From positions 1-64,000 of the forward strand of contig JBBRAX010000037.1 in NCBI GenBank assembly GCA_038206395.1: 64,000 bases of DNA, written 5' to 3'. The stretch comes from JAGSPQ01 sp038206395 (GTDB taxonomy: Bacteria; Myxococcota; Myxococcia; Myxococcales; Myxococcaceae). The translations under genes and the position numbers were made by a program. The notes beneath the pieces are model-generated. The model made no database searches. It saw only the letters and a list, made by a program, of their open reading frames with translations, and was not told where the DNA came from. Of this stretch, positions 1-7,461 are shown piece by piece. Every line of letters starts with the position of its first letter. Within the stretch, counting starts at the first letter, position 1.

Positions 1-561
1 GTGCTGCCCGAGCAAGACACGGCGTACAAGATCCTCGCGTTGAACACCGAGAAGGCCCACAACCTGAAGGAAAGGTCGCTGGAAGTGATCCGCATGTATC
101 GCGGGCTCGTCGGCGCGCGTGGCGACGAGAAAGAAAGCAACTTCGCCGAAATCTTCGAAGAGCCGCACTTCGCCACCTTCGGAGCGGCCTACGAAAAGCG
201 CCCCCGCTATTCCGCCGGCGCCTACAGCTCGGTGGTGAAGCGGCTCGAGTCTTTCGAAGACGTCTCGCTCGAGAAGGGCCTGAAGCTTCGCGACGCACGC
301 GCGGACAAGCTGCTCGCCTTCGACGACGAGGTGGTGAAGGTGGTCGAGGCGCTGAAGGCGCGCGGGCTGCAGAGCGCGTACTTGAAGAACTACGTCGTCG
401 CCCGGGTGAACTTCCTGCGCTTCAAGAAGGAAGGCGTTTTCGATTTCGACGAGACGATCGACAAGCTCAAGGCCTCGGTGATGAAGATCGACCCCAGCGG
501 CGTGAAGAAGGAAGACATCGCCAAGATGGGCGGCGCGCCTGCGGAAAGCGGCGACGAATAG
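1..561 (+). CDS. C-terminal part of a possible ParB-like nuclease-domain protein (partial at left edge)
   Basis: The frame is open from base 1, where a GTG happens to sit, so the gene probably starts upstream of the window. The 186 visible residues are charged and mostly helical, with no signal peptide or membrane segment. The opening segment (LALNTEKAHNLKE, residues 12-24) resembles the region after the ParB/Spo0J N-terminal nuclease fold, where a run of Asn and charged residues precedes a helix. That resemblance is from memory and is the only basis for the call. The rest (YLKNYVVARVNFLRF near residue 125) is not a domain I can name. It could act in DNA binding or partitioning, or be an unrelated cytosolic protein. 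It is followed by 38 bp and the next gene on the same strand. Confidence 0.4.
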   Translation: MLPEQDTAYKILALNTEKAHNLKERSLEVIRMYRGLVGARGDEKESNFAEIFEEPHFATFGAAYEKRPRYSAGAYSSVVKRLESFEDVSLEKGLKLRDARADKLLAFDDEVVKVVEALKARGLQSAYLKNYVVARVNFLRFKKEGVFDFDETIDKLKASVMKIDPSGVKKEDIAKMGGAPAESGDE

Positions 562-576
562 CCTCCAGGGGGCCGC

Positions 577-586
577 GTGCTAGGGT
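577..586 (+). promoter_or_regulatory. possible extended -10 element (GTGCTAGGGT)
   Basis: A TAGGGT box preceded by GTGC lies 14 bp before the ATG at 600. Similar GTGTTAGGT (31962-31970) and GCGCTAAGAA (minus strand, upstream of 53618) sequences sit at comparable distances from other starts. This is a motif impression only. No good -35 box is visible. Confidence 0.25.
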
Positions 587-599
587 CGACCGCGACCCC

Positions 600-2252
600 A
601 TGTTGCCGCGCGTCGTCCTGTTCTCGTTGATCGCGGCCGGCTGTGGCAACAAACCGCCAGAGCCCGTGCCGTTGGGTCCCGAGACCTGCGACAACAAGAA
701 GGACGACAACGGCGACGGTAAAGTCGATTGTGCGGATCCCAAGTGCTTCAAGGCGACGCGGTGCCTTGGTGCCACCGAGGTCTGCGACAACGGCCTCGAC
801 GACAACAGCGATGGCCAGGTCGATTGCAATGATCCGCTCTGCAACGGCCAGGGCTGCGGCATCGGCTGTGTCTGCATCGCGCTGAGCCCCAGCGAAAACA
901 ACTGCGGCGACGCCGTCGACAACGACTTCGATCAGCTCACCGACTGCGCGGATCCCGACTGCAGCCAGGCGATCGGCTGCAGCGACGGCGGCGGCGGGAC
1001 GGGCGGCGGGAATCCGGGCACTGGCGGCGGGAATCCGGGCACCGGCGGGGGGAATCCGGGCACCGGCGGCGGTGGAGCCGCGGGGACTGGCGGCGGCGGC
1101 GCTGTGGGGACTGGCGGCGGCGCCGCGGGGACTGGCGGTGGTGGCGCAGCAGGCGGCGGTGGGGGTGGCGCGGCAGGCGTCGGCGGGGGTGGCGCAGCAG
1201 GCGTCGGCGGCGGAGGAGCGGCCCCGATGCCCGAGCAGAACTGCGCCGACAACGTCGACAACGACGGCGACAACAAGACGGACTGCGACGACCCGGACTG
1301 CGTGACGCGCAGCTGCGGCATGGGCTGCACCTGCGTGCTGAACCGCAGGGTCGAGATGTCCTGCAGCGACGGTGCGGACAACGACAACGACGGCAAAGCC
1401 GACTGCCTCGACACCGACTGCATCGGGGTCGGCACCGAGAACTGTGCCGACGGCGTCGACAACACCTGCGATCGCGCGGTCGACTGCGGCGACACGAAGT
1501 GCGTGGGCAGCGGCGCGTGCAACGCACAGGTCGACGGCAAAGGCTGCACCGCAAACAACCAGTGCGCCGGCGGCAGGTGCCTCACCGAGCCGGGCGACCA
1601 CGCGCCGAACGGCATGTGCACCAACATCAGCAGCTGCACCGTGAACGGCAACACGGGCTGCAACGGCGGCATCTGCACCGAGACGGGCGCCTTCGACAGC
1701 TGCCGCGCGCGCTGCACTGGCAACGGCCTCACCGGCCAGGGCTGCCGCGCCGGGTACACCTGTTACGACCCCGACGTGAACAACAGCAACAACAACAGCG
1801 GCTGCGTCATCCTCTGCAGCAGCGACGCGGAATGCAGCGGCAACGGTACCGGTTGGGGCTGCAACACCTGGAGCCGCATCTGCGAGCTGAAGGACAAGGG
1901 GAAGCCGAAGTACGGAGCGTCGTGCACCGCGGACAGCCAGTGTGAGAGCGACTTCTGCGACACCAGCATCGGCACCGGCTACTGCTATGGCATCTGCCGC
2001 GGAGACACCAAGGCCTGCGGTCTCGATGGCGTCTGCGACTACGACAGCTCTTTCGGCGACAACGTCGGCTATTGCATGGATGCCTGCAGCACCACCAACA
2101 GCAGCGCCCAGTGCACCAACCCCCAGAACCTCTGCCGGAACCGGAACCCCGCCCTCATGTGCACCTGCGGCACGACCTTCGAGTTCTGCGTCAGCAACGC
2201 CAACTGCTGTTCGGGAAGCTGCGGCTTCTCGGTCTCCAACTTCTGCGACTGA
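600..2252 (+). CDS. Cys-rich lipoprotein with six MopE-like DNDxDGxxDC repeats
   Basis: A 550-residue predicted lipoprotein: the signal peptide ends in the lipobox IAAGC (Cys15). Six repeats of about 20 residues with the pattern CxDxxDNDxDGxxDCxDxDC follow. Three lie at residues 30-125 and three at about 215-300, separated by a Gly/Ala/Asn-Pro linker of about 80 residues. Repeats of this type are known from MopE-like and other myxobacterial surface proteins and look like calcium- or metal-binding loops closed by disulfides. The C-terminal 250 residues are another cysteine-rich region with EGF-like spacing (CNGGIC, CRAGYTC, CSGSC). The protein is probably tethered to the outer membrane and faces outward. 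There is no enzyme motif. The role is unknown; adhesion or metal binding are guesses. Base 600 is the first ATG and gives a clean signal peptide. Confidence 0.8.
   Translation: MLPRVVLFSLIAAGCGNKPPEPVPLGPETCDNKKDDNGDGKVDCADPKCFKATRCLGATEVCDNGLDDNSDGQVDCNDPLCNGQGCGIGCVCIALSPSENNCGDAVDNDFDQLTDCADPDCSQAIGCSDGGGGTGGGNPGTGGGNPGTGGGNPGTGGGGAAGTGGGGAVGTGGGAAGTGGGGAAGGGGGGAAGVGGGGAAGVGGGGAAPMPEQNCADNVDNDGDNKTDCDDPDCVTRSCGMGCTCVLNRRVEMSCSDGADNDNDGKADCLDTDCIGVGTENCADGVDNTCDRAVDCGDTKCVGSGACNAQVDGKGCTANNQCAGGRCLTEPGDHAPNGMCTNISSCTVNGNTGCNGGICTETGAFDSCRARCTGNGLTGQGCRAGYTCYDPDVNNSNNNSGCVILCSSDAECSGNGTGWGCNTWSRICELKDKGKPKYGASCTADSQCESDFCDTSIGTGYCYGICRGDTKACGLDGVCDYDSSFGDNVGYCMDACSTTNSSAQCTNPQNLCRNRNPALMCTCGTTFEFCVSNANCCSGSCGFSVSNFCD
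990..1222 (+). repeat. degenerate Gly-rich tandem repeat inside the MopE-like lipoprotein
   Basis: Three near-identical 18 bp units (GGCGGGAATCCGGGCAC core) at about 1002-1065 are followed by looser GGN/GCN triplet repeats. They encode a GGGNPGTG then GGGGAAG linker. The tract stays in frame and is likely prone to length variation by slippage. Confidence 0.75.
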
Positions 2253-2256
2253 CGCG

Positions 2257-3633
2257 ATGAGCCCCGTCACAGTCCTCGTCGTCGACGACGATCACGCGAA
2301 CCTCGACTCGGTGTGCAAGGTCTTCCAGCGCGAAGGCGTGCCGACGCTCAGCGCGCCCAACGGGCAGGAAGCGATCGAGCTGCTGCGCCGCCCGGAAGTC
2401 GGCGTGATGGTGACCGACCTGATGATGCCCGGCGTCGACGGGCAGGAATTGCTGAAGGCCGCGCGCGCGATGCGGCCCGATGTCGAGGTGGTGTTGATGA
2501 CCGCCTACGCCACGGTCGAGACCGCGGTGAGCGCGATGCGCGATGGCGCGTACGACTTCATCACCAAGCCGCTGAAGCGGCACTCGCTGGTGAAGGCGGT
2601 GCAGAAGGCGATGGAAAAGCAAGCGCTGGTCGCCGAGAACCGCGACTTGAAGGCGCAGCTGGCGGCGGTTGGCCCGCGCACGATGATCGGGCAGTCGCCG
2701 GCGTTCCGCGCGTTTCTCGAGACGCTGGGGCAGGCGGCACCCTCGACGGCGACGGTGCTGTTGATGGGCGAGTCGGGCACCGGCAAAGAGCTCGCCGCGA
2801 GAAGCATTCACGACCAGTCGCCGCGCGCGAAGGCCGCGTTCGTCGCGGTCAACTGCGCCGCGCTGCCCGAGAGCATCCTCGAGGCAGAGCTCTTCGGCGT
2901 CGAGAAGGGCGCCTTCACCGGCGCTGTCGCCAGGAAGGAAGGCCGGTTCGAACGCGCCAACGGCGGGACGCTTTTCCTCGACGAGGTCGGCGAGATGAGC
3001 GCCGGCGCGCAGGTGAAGCTGCTGCGGGTGCTGCAGGAAGGCGAGCTCGAAAGGCTGGGCGGCACGCACACGATCAAGGTCGATGTTCGGGTGGTCGCGG
3101 CGACGAACAAGGATCTGCAGCGGGAAATCGCCGAAGGGCGGTTCCGGGAAGACCTCTACTTCCGGTTGAACGTGGTCGAGGTGCGGATCCCCTCGCTCGC
3201 GAGCCGCCGCGAAGACGTGCCGCTGCTGGCCGACCATTTCCTGCGGCGCTACGCGGCGAAGAACAACAAGGCGCTCAAGGGCTTCTCGGACGCGGCGCGG
3301 ACGCTGCTCGAGAACTACGCATGGCCGGGCAACGTGCGTGAGCTCGAGCACGCGCTCGAACGTGCGGTGGTGCTGTGCCGCAACGACATCATCGACGTCA
3401 CCGATTTGCCCGAGTCGGTTCGCAAGGGGCCGATTGGTTCGGCGAGCCAGATCGTGATCCCCATCGGCACGCCGATGGAAGAGATCGAGCGGCGCGTGAT
3501 TCACGAGACGCTGCGCCACACGAAGGGCGACAAGAATCTCGCCGCCCGCCTGCTGGGCATCGCGGCCCGCACCATCTACCGGAAGCTGGCGGCGGATGAG
3601 ACGGCGGTCGCTGCTCCGAAAGCTGAAGGCTGA
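2257..3633 (+). CDS. NtrC-family sigma-54 response regulator
   Basis: A 458-residue transcriptional activator with three domains. The receiver domain (residues 1-120) has acidic residues D10-D12, phosphoacceptor D54 and K104. The AAA+ domain (about 143-375) has Walker A GESGTGKE at 171-178 and the sigma-54 contact loop GAFTGA at 218-223. A Fis-type helix-turn-helix closes the protein (NLAARLLGIAARTIYRKL, near 430-447). Once phosphorylated by a histidine kinase it should hydrolyse ATP and open RNA polymerase-sigma-54 promoters. No kinase gene is next to it, so it is an orphan here. The ATG at 2257 lies 4 bp after the upstream stop. An open frame runs further upstream, but the receiver domain starts exactly here. 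Confidence 0.93.
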   Translation: MSPVTVLVVDDDHANLDSVCKVFQREGVPTLSAPNGQEAIELLRRPEVGVMVTDLMMPGVDGQELLKAARAMRPDVEVVLMTAYATVETAVSAMRDGAYDFITKPLKRHSLVKAVQKAMEKQALVAENRDLKAQLAAVGPRTMIGQSPAFRAFLETLGQAAPSTATVLLMGESGTGKELAARSIHDQSPRAKAAFVAVNCAALPESILEAELFGVEKGAFTGAVARKEGRFERANGGTLFLDEVGEMSAGAQVKLLRVLQEGELERLGGTHTIKVDVRVVAATNKDLQREIAEGRFREDLYFRLNVVEVRIPSLASRREDVPLLADHFLRRYAAKNNKALKGFSDAARTLLENYAWPGNVRELEHALERAVVLCRNDIIDVTDLPESVRKGPIGSASQIVIPIGTPMEEIERRVIHETLRHTKGDKNLAARLLGIAARTIYRKLAADETAVAAPKAEG

Positions 3634-3637
3634 TTCG

Positions 3638-4285
3638 ATGCGATTCCTGCTGCCGCTGGTCCTGCTGCTCGGCTGCGGTGCGCCGGTCGCGACGCCAGCC
3701 GACGCAGGGGTAGAGGTCGATGCGGGAGTCGACGCCGGGGTGAACAAGGCGGCGAGCTGCGCGAGCGTGTTCGGCAGCGGCCTGACGGCGAGCTTCGGGC
3801 GCTTCGATGGGGTGGTGACGGCGGTGGTGCGGCCGGCCGACACGCAATGCGCGCTGCCCAACTCGGATCACGTGGTGGTGCAGGTGTCGACCGACGGCGG
3901 CATCTACCGGATGGTGGTGAACGTGAAGTCTGACTTTGGGGTTCCCGACGTGAGGTTCGCGGCGATCAGCGCTCCGTTGCTTGGTGGCGCGTGGGCCGAC
4001 GGCTGGCACCCGGGGCTCACGCTCGACTACCCGAGTCAGCTGATGATGCACGCCGACGCGGGCTTTACGCCGACGCCAATGGCGCAGCTGATCGAGCGCG
4101 TCGCCGCCGAGATCGCGGTGGGCCAGCGCATCTCGGTGTTCGCCGACAGCTCGGGCGGCAGGAACTCCGACAGCACCCACAAGATTCACCGCAACGGGAA
4201 CATGCGCGACGGGGCGCTGATCATCGACCCCGAGGGCGCCCTGCCCCGCTGGCTGCTGTTCCACTTCGCGAATCAGAACTTCTGA
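3638..4285 (+). CDS. DUF2278 (YukJ-like) lipoprotein
   Basis: A 215-residue protein with a short signal peptide and lipobox LLLGC (Cys13), then an Asp-Ala-Gly-Val spacer. The folded part (about residues 40-215) has features recalled from the DUF2278/YukJ family: a strand ending in YRMVVNVKS, the motif THKIHRNGN (related to the family's DIHMNQGN), and a closing RDGALIID...WLLFHFANQ. The family is usually cytosolic and of unknown function, so a lipidated, exported version is unusual. The start at 3638 is 4 bp after the response-regulator stop, so the two may be cotranscribed. The name is well supported by the His-x-His-x-Asn motif; no biochemical role is known. Confidence 0.7.
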   Translation: MRFLLPLVLLLGCGAPVATPADAGVEVDAGVDAGVNKAASCASVFGSGLTASFGRFDGVVTAVVRPADTQCALPNSDHVVVQVSTDGGIYRMVVNVKSDFGVPDVRFAAISAPLLGGAWADGWHPGLTLDYPSQLMMHADAGFTPTPMAQLIERVAAEIAVGQRISVFADSSGGRNSDSTHKIHRNGNMRDGALIIDPEGALPRWLLFHFANQNF

Positions 4286-4293
4286 CCCCGTCA

Positions 4294-4315
4294 GCGGGTC
4301 CCGCATGGGACCCGC
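4294..4315. terminator. hairpin between convergent genes
   Basis: A perfect 9 bp stem (GCGGGTCCC / GGGACCCGC) with the loop GCAT lies between the convergent stops at 4285 and 4341. It has no T-run, so it could be a bidirectional 3'-end hairpin rather than a classical intrinsic terminator. Confidence 0.5.
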
Positions 4316-4340
4316 AGGCGAACGAACAGCCCCCAGAAAT

Positions 4341-5225
4341 TCAGTGGCCGCCGAAGCGGGCCGTGCGCTGGTGGGAAAGCCGCAAGCCCTGCACCGCCTG
4401 GCTCTGCGCAGCACCACTGACGGCATCGACCATCGCGTGCCACCTTCGATCCAGCTGCTGCAACAGCTCACCGTCGTTCGCCGCATCGGCCGCATCGCCC
4501 AGGGCAGACAACGACGGCATCGCCTGCTCGCCTGCCTTCAGGTGCAGCAGCGCGTCGATCGCCGACATCCGCGCGTAGTCATCACGCTTCGCGTCGTCCG
4601 CGATCGCGCTCAGCTGGGTCAGCGCCACGGGACGATCGCCCTTCGCCGCCTGCACCAGCGCCGACGACACGCCCTTTCGCACCGGGAAGAGCTGCTCTTC
4701 GATCGCGACGAAGCGTTCAGCGACCTGCGTCTGACCATCCTTCGCGAGGCCCTCGGCCATCAGGTCGAGCGTCTCGAGCGAGCCCGAGAGCACCATCACC
4801 ACCTCGGCCATGAAGTGATCGCGGCGGTCTTCCTTGTCCTCGGGCATTCGCTTCAGCAGCGCCTCGAACGCCTCGAACTGCGGCTCGACGGGGGCCGTGT
4901 CCTGCCGCTTGCGCAGCTGCATCAGCGCGCTGAGCAGGTTCGTCAGCCCTTCGACGATGTCCAGCGGCTGCAGCACCTGGGGCGTCAGCCTCCGCCACAG
5001 CTCTTCGACGGCGAGCGCGGGAAGCTTCGCGAACTTGCCGGTGCCCTTCCACAGGTTCTGCCAGCTCTGCGCGATGGTCAGCGGGTACGAGATCGCCGCC
5101 TGCGCGCGGAAGGACGTCGGATCCACGTGAACGCCGTAGTGCTCGAGCGTGCCGAGAATCGCGCGCGTCGTGTAGCCCTTCAGGCCCTTCTCCAGCCACT
5201 GCTTGTCGAGGCGCTCTTCGTTCAT
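4341..5225 (-). CDS. conserved-looking helical protein of unknown function
   Basis: A 294-residue soluble protein with no signal peptide and no membrane segment. It is mainly alpha-helical and rich in Leu, Ala, Asp and Glu. Residues 5-70 form one unit (KQWLEKGLKGY, YPLTIAQSWQNLWKG). The C-terminal half reads like a stack of amphipathic helices of the TPR or HEAT kind (LLKRMPEDKEDRRDHF, SAIDALLHLKAGEQA). I do not recognise a family. The ATG at 5225 was chosen over upstream in-frame starts because the preceding translation is Ala/Ser/Arg-rich shadow. It lies 34 bp downstream of the crotonase gene on the same strand and may be cotranscribed with it. Confidence 0.7.
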   Translation of the reverse strand: MNEERLDKQWLEKGLKGYTTRAILGTLEHYGVHVDPTSFRAQAAISYPLTIAQSWQNLWKGTGKFAKLPALAVEELWRRLTPQVLQPLDIVEGLTNLLSALMQLRKRQDTAPVEPQFEAFEALLKRMPEDKEDRRDHFMAEVVMVLSGSLETLDLMAEGLAKDGQTQVAERFVAIEEQLFPVRKGVSSALVQAAKGDRPVALTQLSAIADDAKRDDYARMSAIDALLHLKAGEQAMPSLSALGDAADAANDGELLQQLDRRWHAMVDAVSGAAQSQAVQGLRLSHQRTARFGGH

Positions 5226-5259
5226 GCGCGCCCGCTTACCAGCCGCTGATGCGGCCGCG

Positions 5260-6027
5260 CTACCCTTCGAAGCTGCCGTGCCGCCCTGCTCCGCCGGCGA
5301 AGCGCCGGGCGCCTGCGCCGCTCTCGCTCTCGAGGGTGACGAGGCCGTTCTTGAACTCGGCAAGCAGCGCCGCCGGCAGCTCGCCATCGAACGCGTGGTA
5401 CGCCGACCAGCGATCTGCGTTCATGCACATCTGCGGGAACTCGCACAGCTGCCGCGCCAGCGACTCGGCGGCCTGCCGCGCCTGCCCCGGCCCGACGACG
5501 CGGTTCACCAGCCCCATCGCCAGCGCCTCGTCCGCCGACACCGCGCGCCCGGTGAGAATCAGATCCATCGCGCGCGAGAGCCCGATCAGCCGCGGCAGCC
5601 GCACCGTGCCACCGTCGATCAACGGCACGCCCCACCGTCGGCAGAAGACGCCGAGCACGCTGCCTTCTTCGGCGACGCGGAGATCGCACCACAACGCCAG
5701 CTCGAGCCCGCCCGCCACCGCGTGCCCGTTGATCGCCGCGATCACCGGCTTCGTCAGCAGCGACCGCGTCGGCCCCATCGGCCCGTCGCCCTCGGGCTCG
5801 ATGCGATTCACGTCGCCCGTCGCCACCGCCTTCAAGTCGGCGCCCGCGCAGAAGCTGCCACCCTCGCCCCAGAACACGGCCACCTTCGCCCGGTCGTCCG
5901 CGTCGAAGCCCGCAAAGGCCGCCGACAGCTCGTCGGCCGTCTGGCGATCCACCGCGTTGCGCCGTTCGGGCCGGCAGAGCACCACGGTCGTCACTTCGCC
6001 GTTCTTCTCGACTCGCACGTTGGCCAT
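5260..6027 (-). CDS. enoyl-CoA hydratase/isomerase (crotonase) family protein
   Basis: A 255-residue crotonase-fold protein. The two oxyanion-hole segments are visible: FCAGADLKAV near residue 60 and NGHAVAGGLELAL near residue 100. They are followed by the usual LPRLIGLSRAMDLILTGR helix and the EALAMGLVNRVV motif. Members hydrate or isomerise acyl-CoA thioesters in fatty-acid or amino-acid degradation, in the cytosol. Length is typical. The gene diverges, with only 24 bp between starts, from a phosphotransferase/DUF6285/acyl-CoA dehydrogenase operon. This suggests shared control and a shared acyl-CoA pathway. The substrate cannot be read from sequence. Confidence 0.9.
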   Translation of the reverse strand: MANVRVEKNGEVTTVVLCRPERRNAVDRQTADELSAAFAGFDADDRAKVAVFWGEGGSFCAGADLKAVATGDVNRIEPEGDGPMGPTRSLLTKPVIAAINGHAVAGGLELALWCDLRVAEEGSVLGVFCRRWGVPLIDGGTVRLPRLIGLSRAMDLILTGRAVSADEALAMGLVNRVVGPGQARQAAESLARQLCEFPQMCMNADRWSAYHAFDGELPAALLAEFKNGLVTLESESGAGARRFAGGAGRHGSFEG

Positions 6028-6051
6028 GCGTCGTTCATATCCGTTTGGGTT

Positions 6052-7053
6052 ATGAGCGGCGGCATGGACGCGCGCACCGAAGCCATCGCCGCCGCTGTCA
6101 CCGCCCGCGGGGCCACCTTCGTCTCGAGCAAGCCCCTCTACGGCGGCGCCTGCCAGGAAAACTTCCGAGTCGACCTGGCCGTCGACGGCAAGCCGCTGAC
6201 CCTCGCGCTGCGCAGCGACGCGGTGAAGGGCCTGCCCGGCAGCCTGAAGCGCAGTGAAGAGTTCGAGGTGGTGCAGGCCGCCGTCGCCGCCGGCGTGAAG
6301 ACGCCTGCCGCGCGCTGGCTCACTGCAGACCTGCTGCGAAGAGGCGCCCACGCGTACTTCCTGGATTGGGCCCCGGGCGAAGCCATCGGCCGCCGCGTGC
6401 TGCGAAGCCCCGAGCTGGCCGACGCGCGCAAGCAGCTGCCGCAGACCCTCGCCCAGTCGCTGGCCCGCCTTCACCAGGTGACGCCGAAAACCGCGAAGCT
6501 TCCTTTCGCGGCGCCAGCCAACGGACCCGCCATGCATGCGCTGGATGACCTGCGCGCGATGCTCGGGCGGCTGAAAGGAACTTTTCCCGCGGTCGAGTAC
6601 GCGATCGCGTGGCTCGAGAAGCGCCTGCCGCACGACGACCGCACCGTGCTCGTGCATGGCGACTTCCGCACCGGAAACTTCCTCGTCGCGCCCGACGGCC
6701 TCGCCGCGATCCTCGACTGGGAGTTCGCGCACTACGGCAGCCCGTACGAAGACCTGTCGTGGATCTCGGTGCGCGACTGGCGCTTTGGCCGGCTTGACCT
6801 GCCCATCGGCGGCTTCGGCCTGCGCGAGCCCTTCTACGCGGCGTACGAGGCGGCGGGCGGCTCGAAGGTCGACGTCAATGACGTGCTCTGGTGGGAAATC
6901 GTCGGCAACCTGCGCTGGGCAGTGGGCAGCGTGTTCCAGGGCGAAAGGGTCCTGTCGGGCGAAGAGACAGACCTCGAGCTGGTCGCGATCGCGCGGCGCA
7001 ACGTCGAGATGGAATTCGAAGCGCTGCGGCTGATTCGCCGTGGCGCGCTGTAG
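6052..7053 (+). CDS. phosphotransferase family protein (APH/ACAD10-like kinase fold)
   Basis: A 333-residue protein of the aminoglycoside phosphotransferase fold. The catalytic loop HGDFRTGNF (near residue 202) and the metal-binding ILDWEFA (near 222) are intact. An N-terminal nucleotide-binding lobe (SKPLYGGACQENFRVDL) precedes them. Family members next to acyl-CoA dehydrogenases resemble the kinase domain of ACAD10/ACAD11, which phosphorylates 4-hydroxyacyl-CoAs. The same role is inferred here because DUF6285 and an acyl-CoA dehydrogenase follow directly. An alternative ATG at 6064 would shorten it by four residues. Confidence 0.88.
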   Translation: MSGGMDARTEAIAAAVTARGATFVSSKPLYGGACQENFRVDLAVDGKPLTLALRSDAVKGLPGSLKRSEEFEVVQAAVAAGVKTPAARWLTADLLRRGAHAYFLDWAPGEAIGRRVLRSPELADARKQLPQTLAQSLARLHQVTPKTAKLPFAAPANGPAMHALDDLRAMLGRLKGTFPAVEYAIAWLEKRLPHDDRTVLVHGDFRTGNFLVAPDGLAAILDWEFAHYGSPYEDLSWISVRDWRFGRLDLPIGGFGLREPFYAAYEAAGGSKVDVNDVLWWEIVGNLRWAVGSVFQGERVLSGEETDLELVAIARRNVEMEFEALRLIRRGAL

Positions 7054-7065
7054 GGGGGAACCACA

Positions 7066-7461
7066 ATGCAAAACCGACCTGATGCCAGCACGCTGCTCGA
7101 CGCCGTCGCGGGGTTCTTGATGGCCGAGGTGGCTCCGAAGCTGGAAGGAGACAAGGCGCTGCAGTTCCGGGTGATGATCGCCGCGAACCTCGCGACCGTC
7201 GTCTCGGGCGAGCTGCGCACGGAGGATGATCGCTTCGCTGCCGAATCCGCGCGGCTGTCGGGAATCGTCGGCGCCAACGCGACGCTGCAGAGCCCGCGGC
7301 GCGATGAAAGGCTGGCTGCGCTGGCCGCGATGGACGCCGCGTTGACCGCCCGCATCCGCGCGAACGGCCCCGACGCCGCGACCTTCGAGCACCTCTGGCA
7401 GACCGCGAAGGAAACGCTGAAGGTCGTGAACCCCCGCTTCGACGTGTCGGAGAACCCGTGA
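7066..7461 (+). CDS. DUF6285 protein
   Basis: A 131-residue helical soluble protein starting at ATG 7066, 12 bp after the phosphotransferase stop. The layout (LLDAVAGFLMAEV, then LEGDKALQFRVMIAANLATVV, and a C-terminal NPRFDV) matches the small DUF6285 family, which I recall as found between phosphotransferase and acyl-CoA dehydrogenase genes. Its function is unknown; a partner or regulator of the neighbouring enzymes is the natural guess. Its stop overlaps the next start (GTGA, 7458-7461), which implies translational coupling. Confidence 0.8.
   Translation: MQNRPDASTLLDAVAGFLMAEVAPKLEGDKALQFRVMIAANLATVVSGELRTEDDRFAAESARLSGIVGANATLQSPRRDERLAALAAMDAALTARIRANGPDAATFEHLWQTAKETLKVVNPRFDVSENP

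Noticed and set aside
390..2270. Long minus-strand frame opposite the MopE-like lipoprotein (and others like it)
   Set aside because: Its translation is Ala/Val-rich and repetitive with no motif. It mirrors the plus-strand gene and is the usual antisense shadow in GC-rich DNA.
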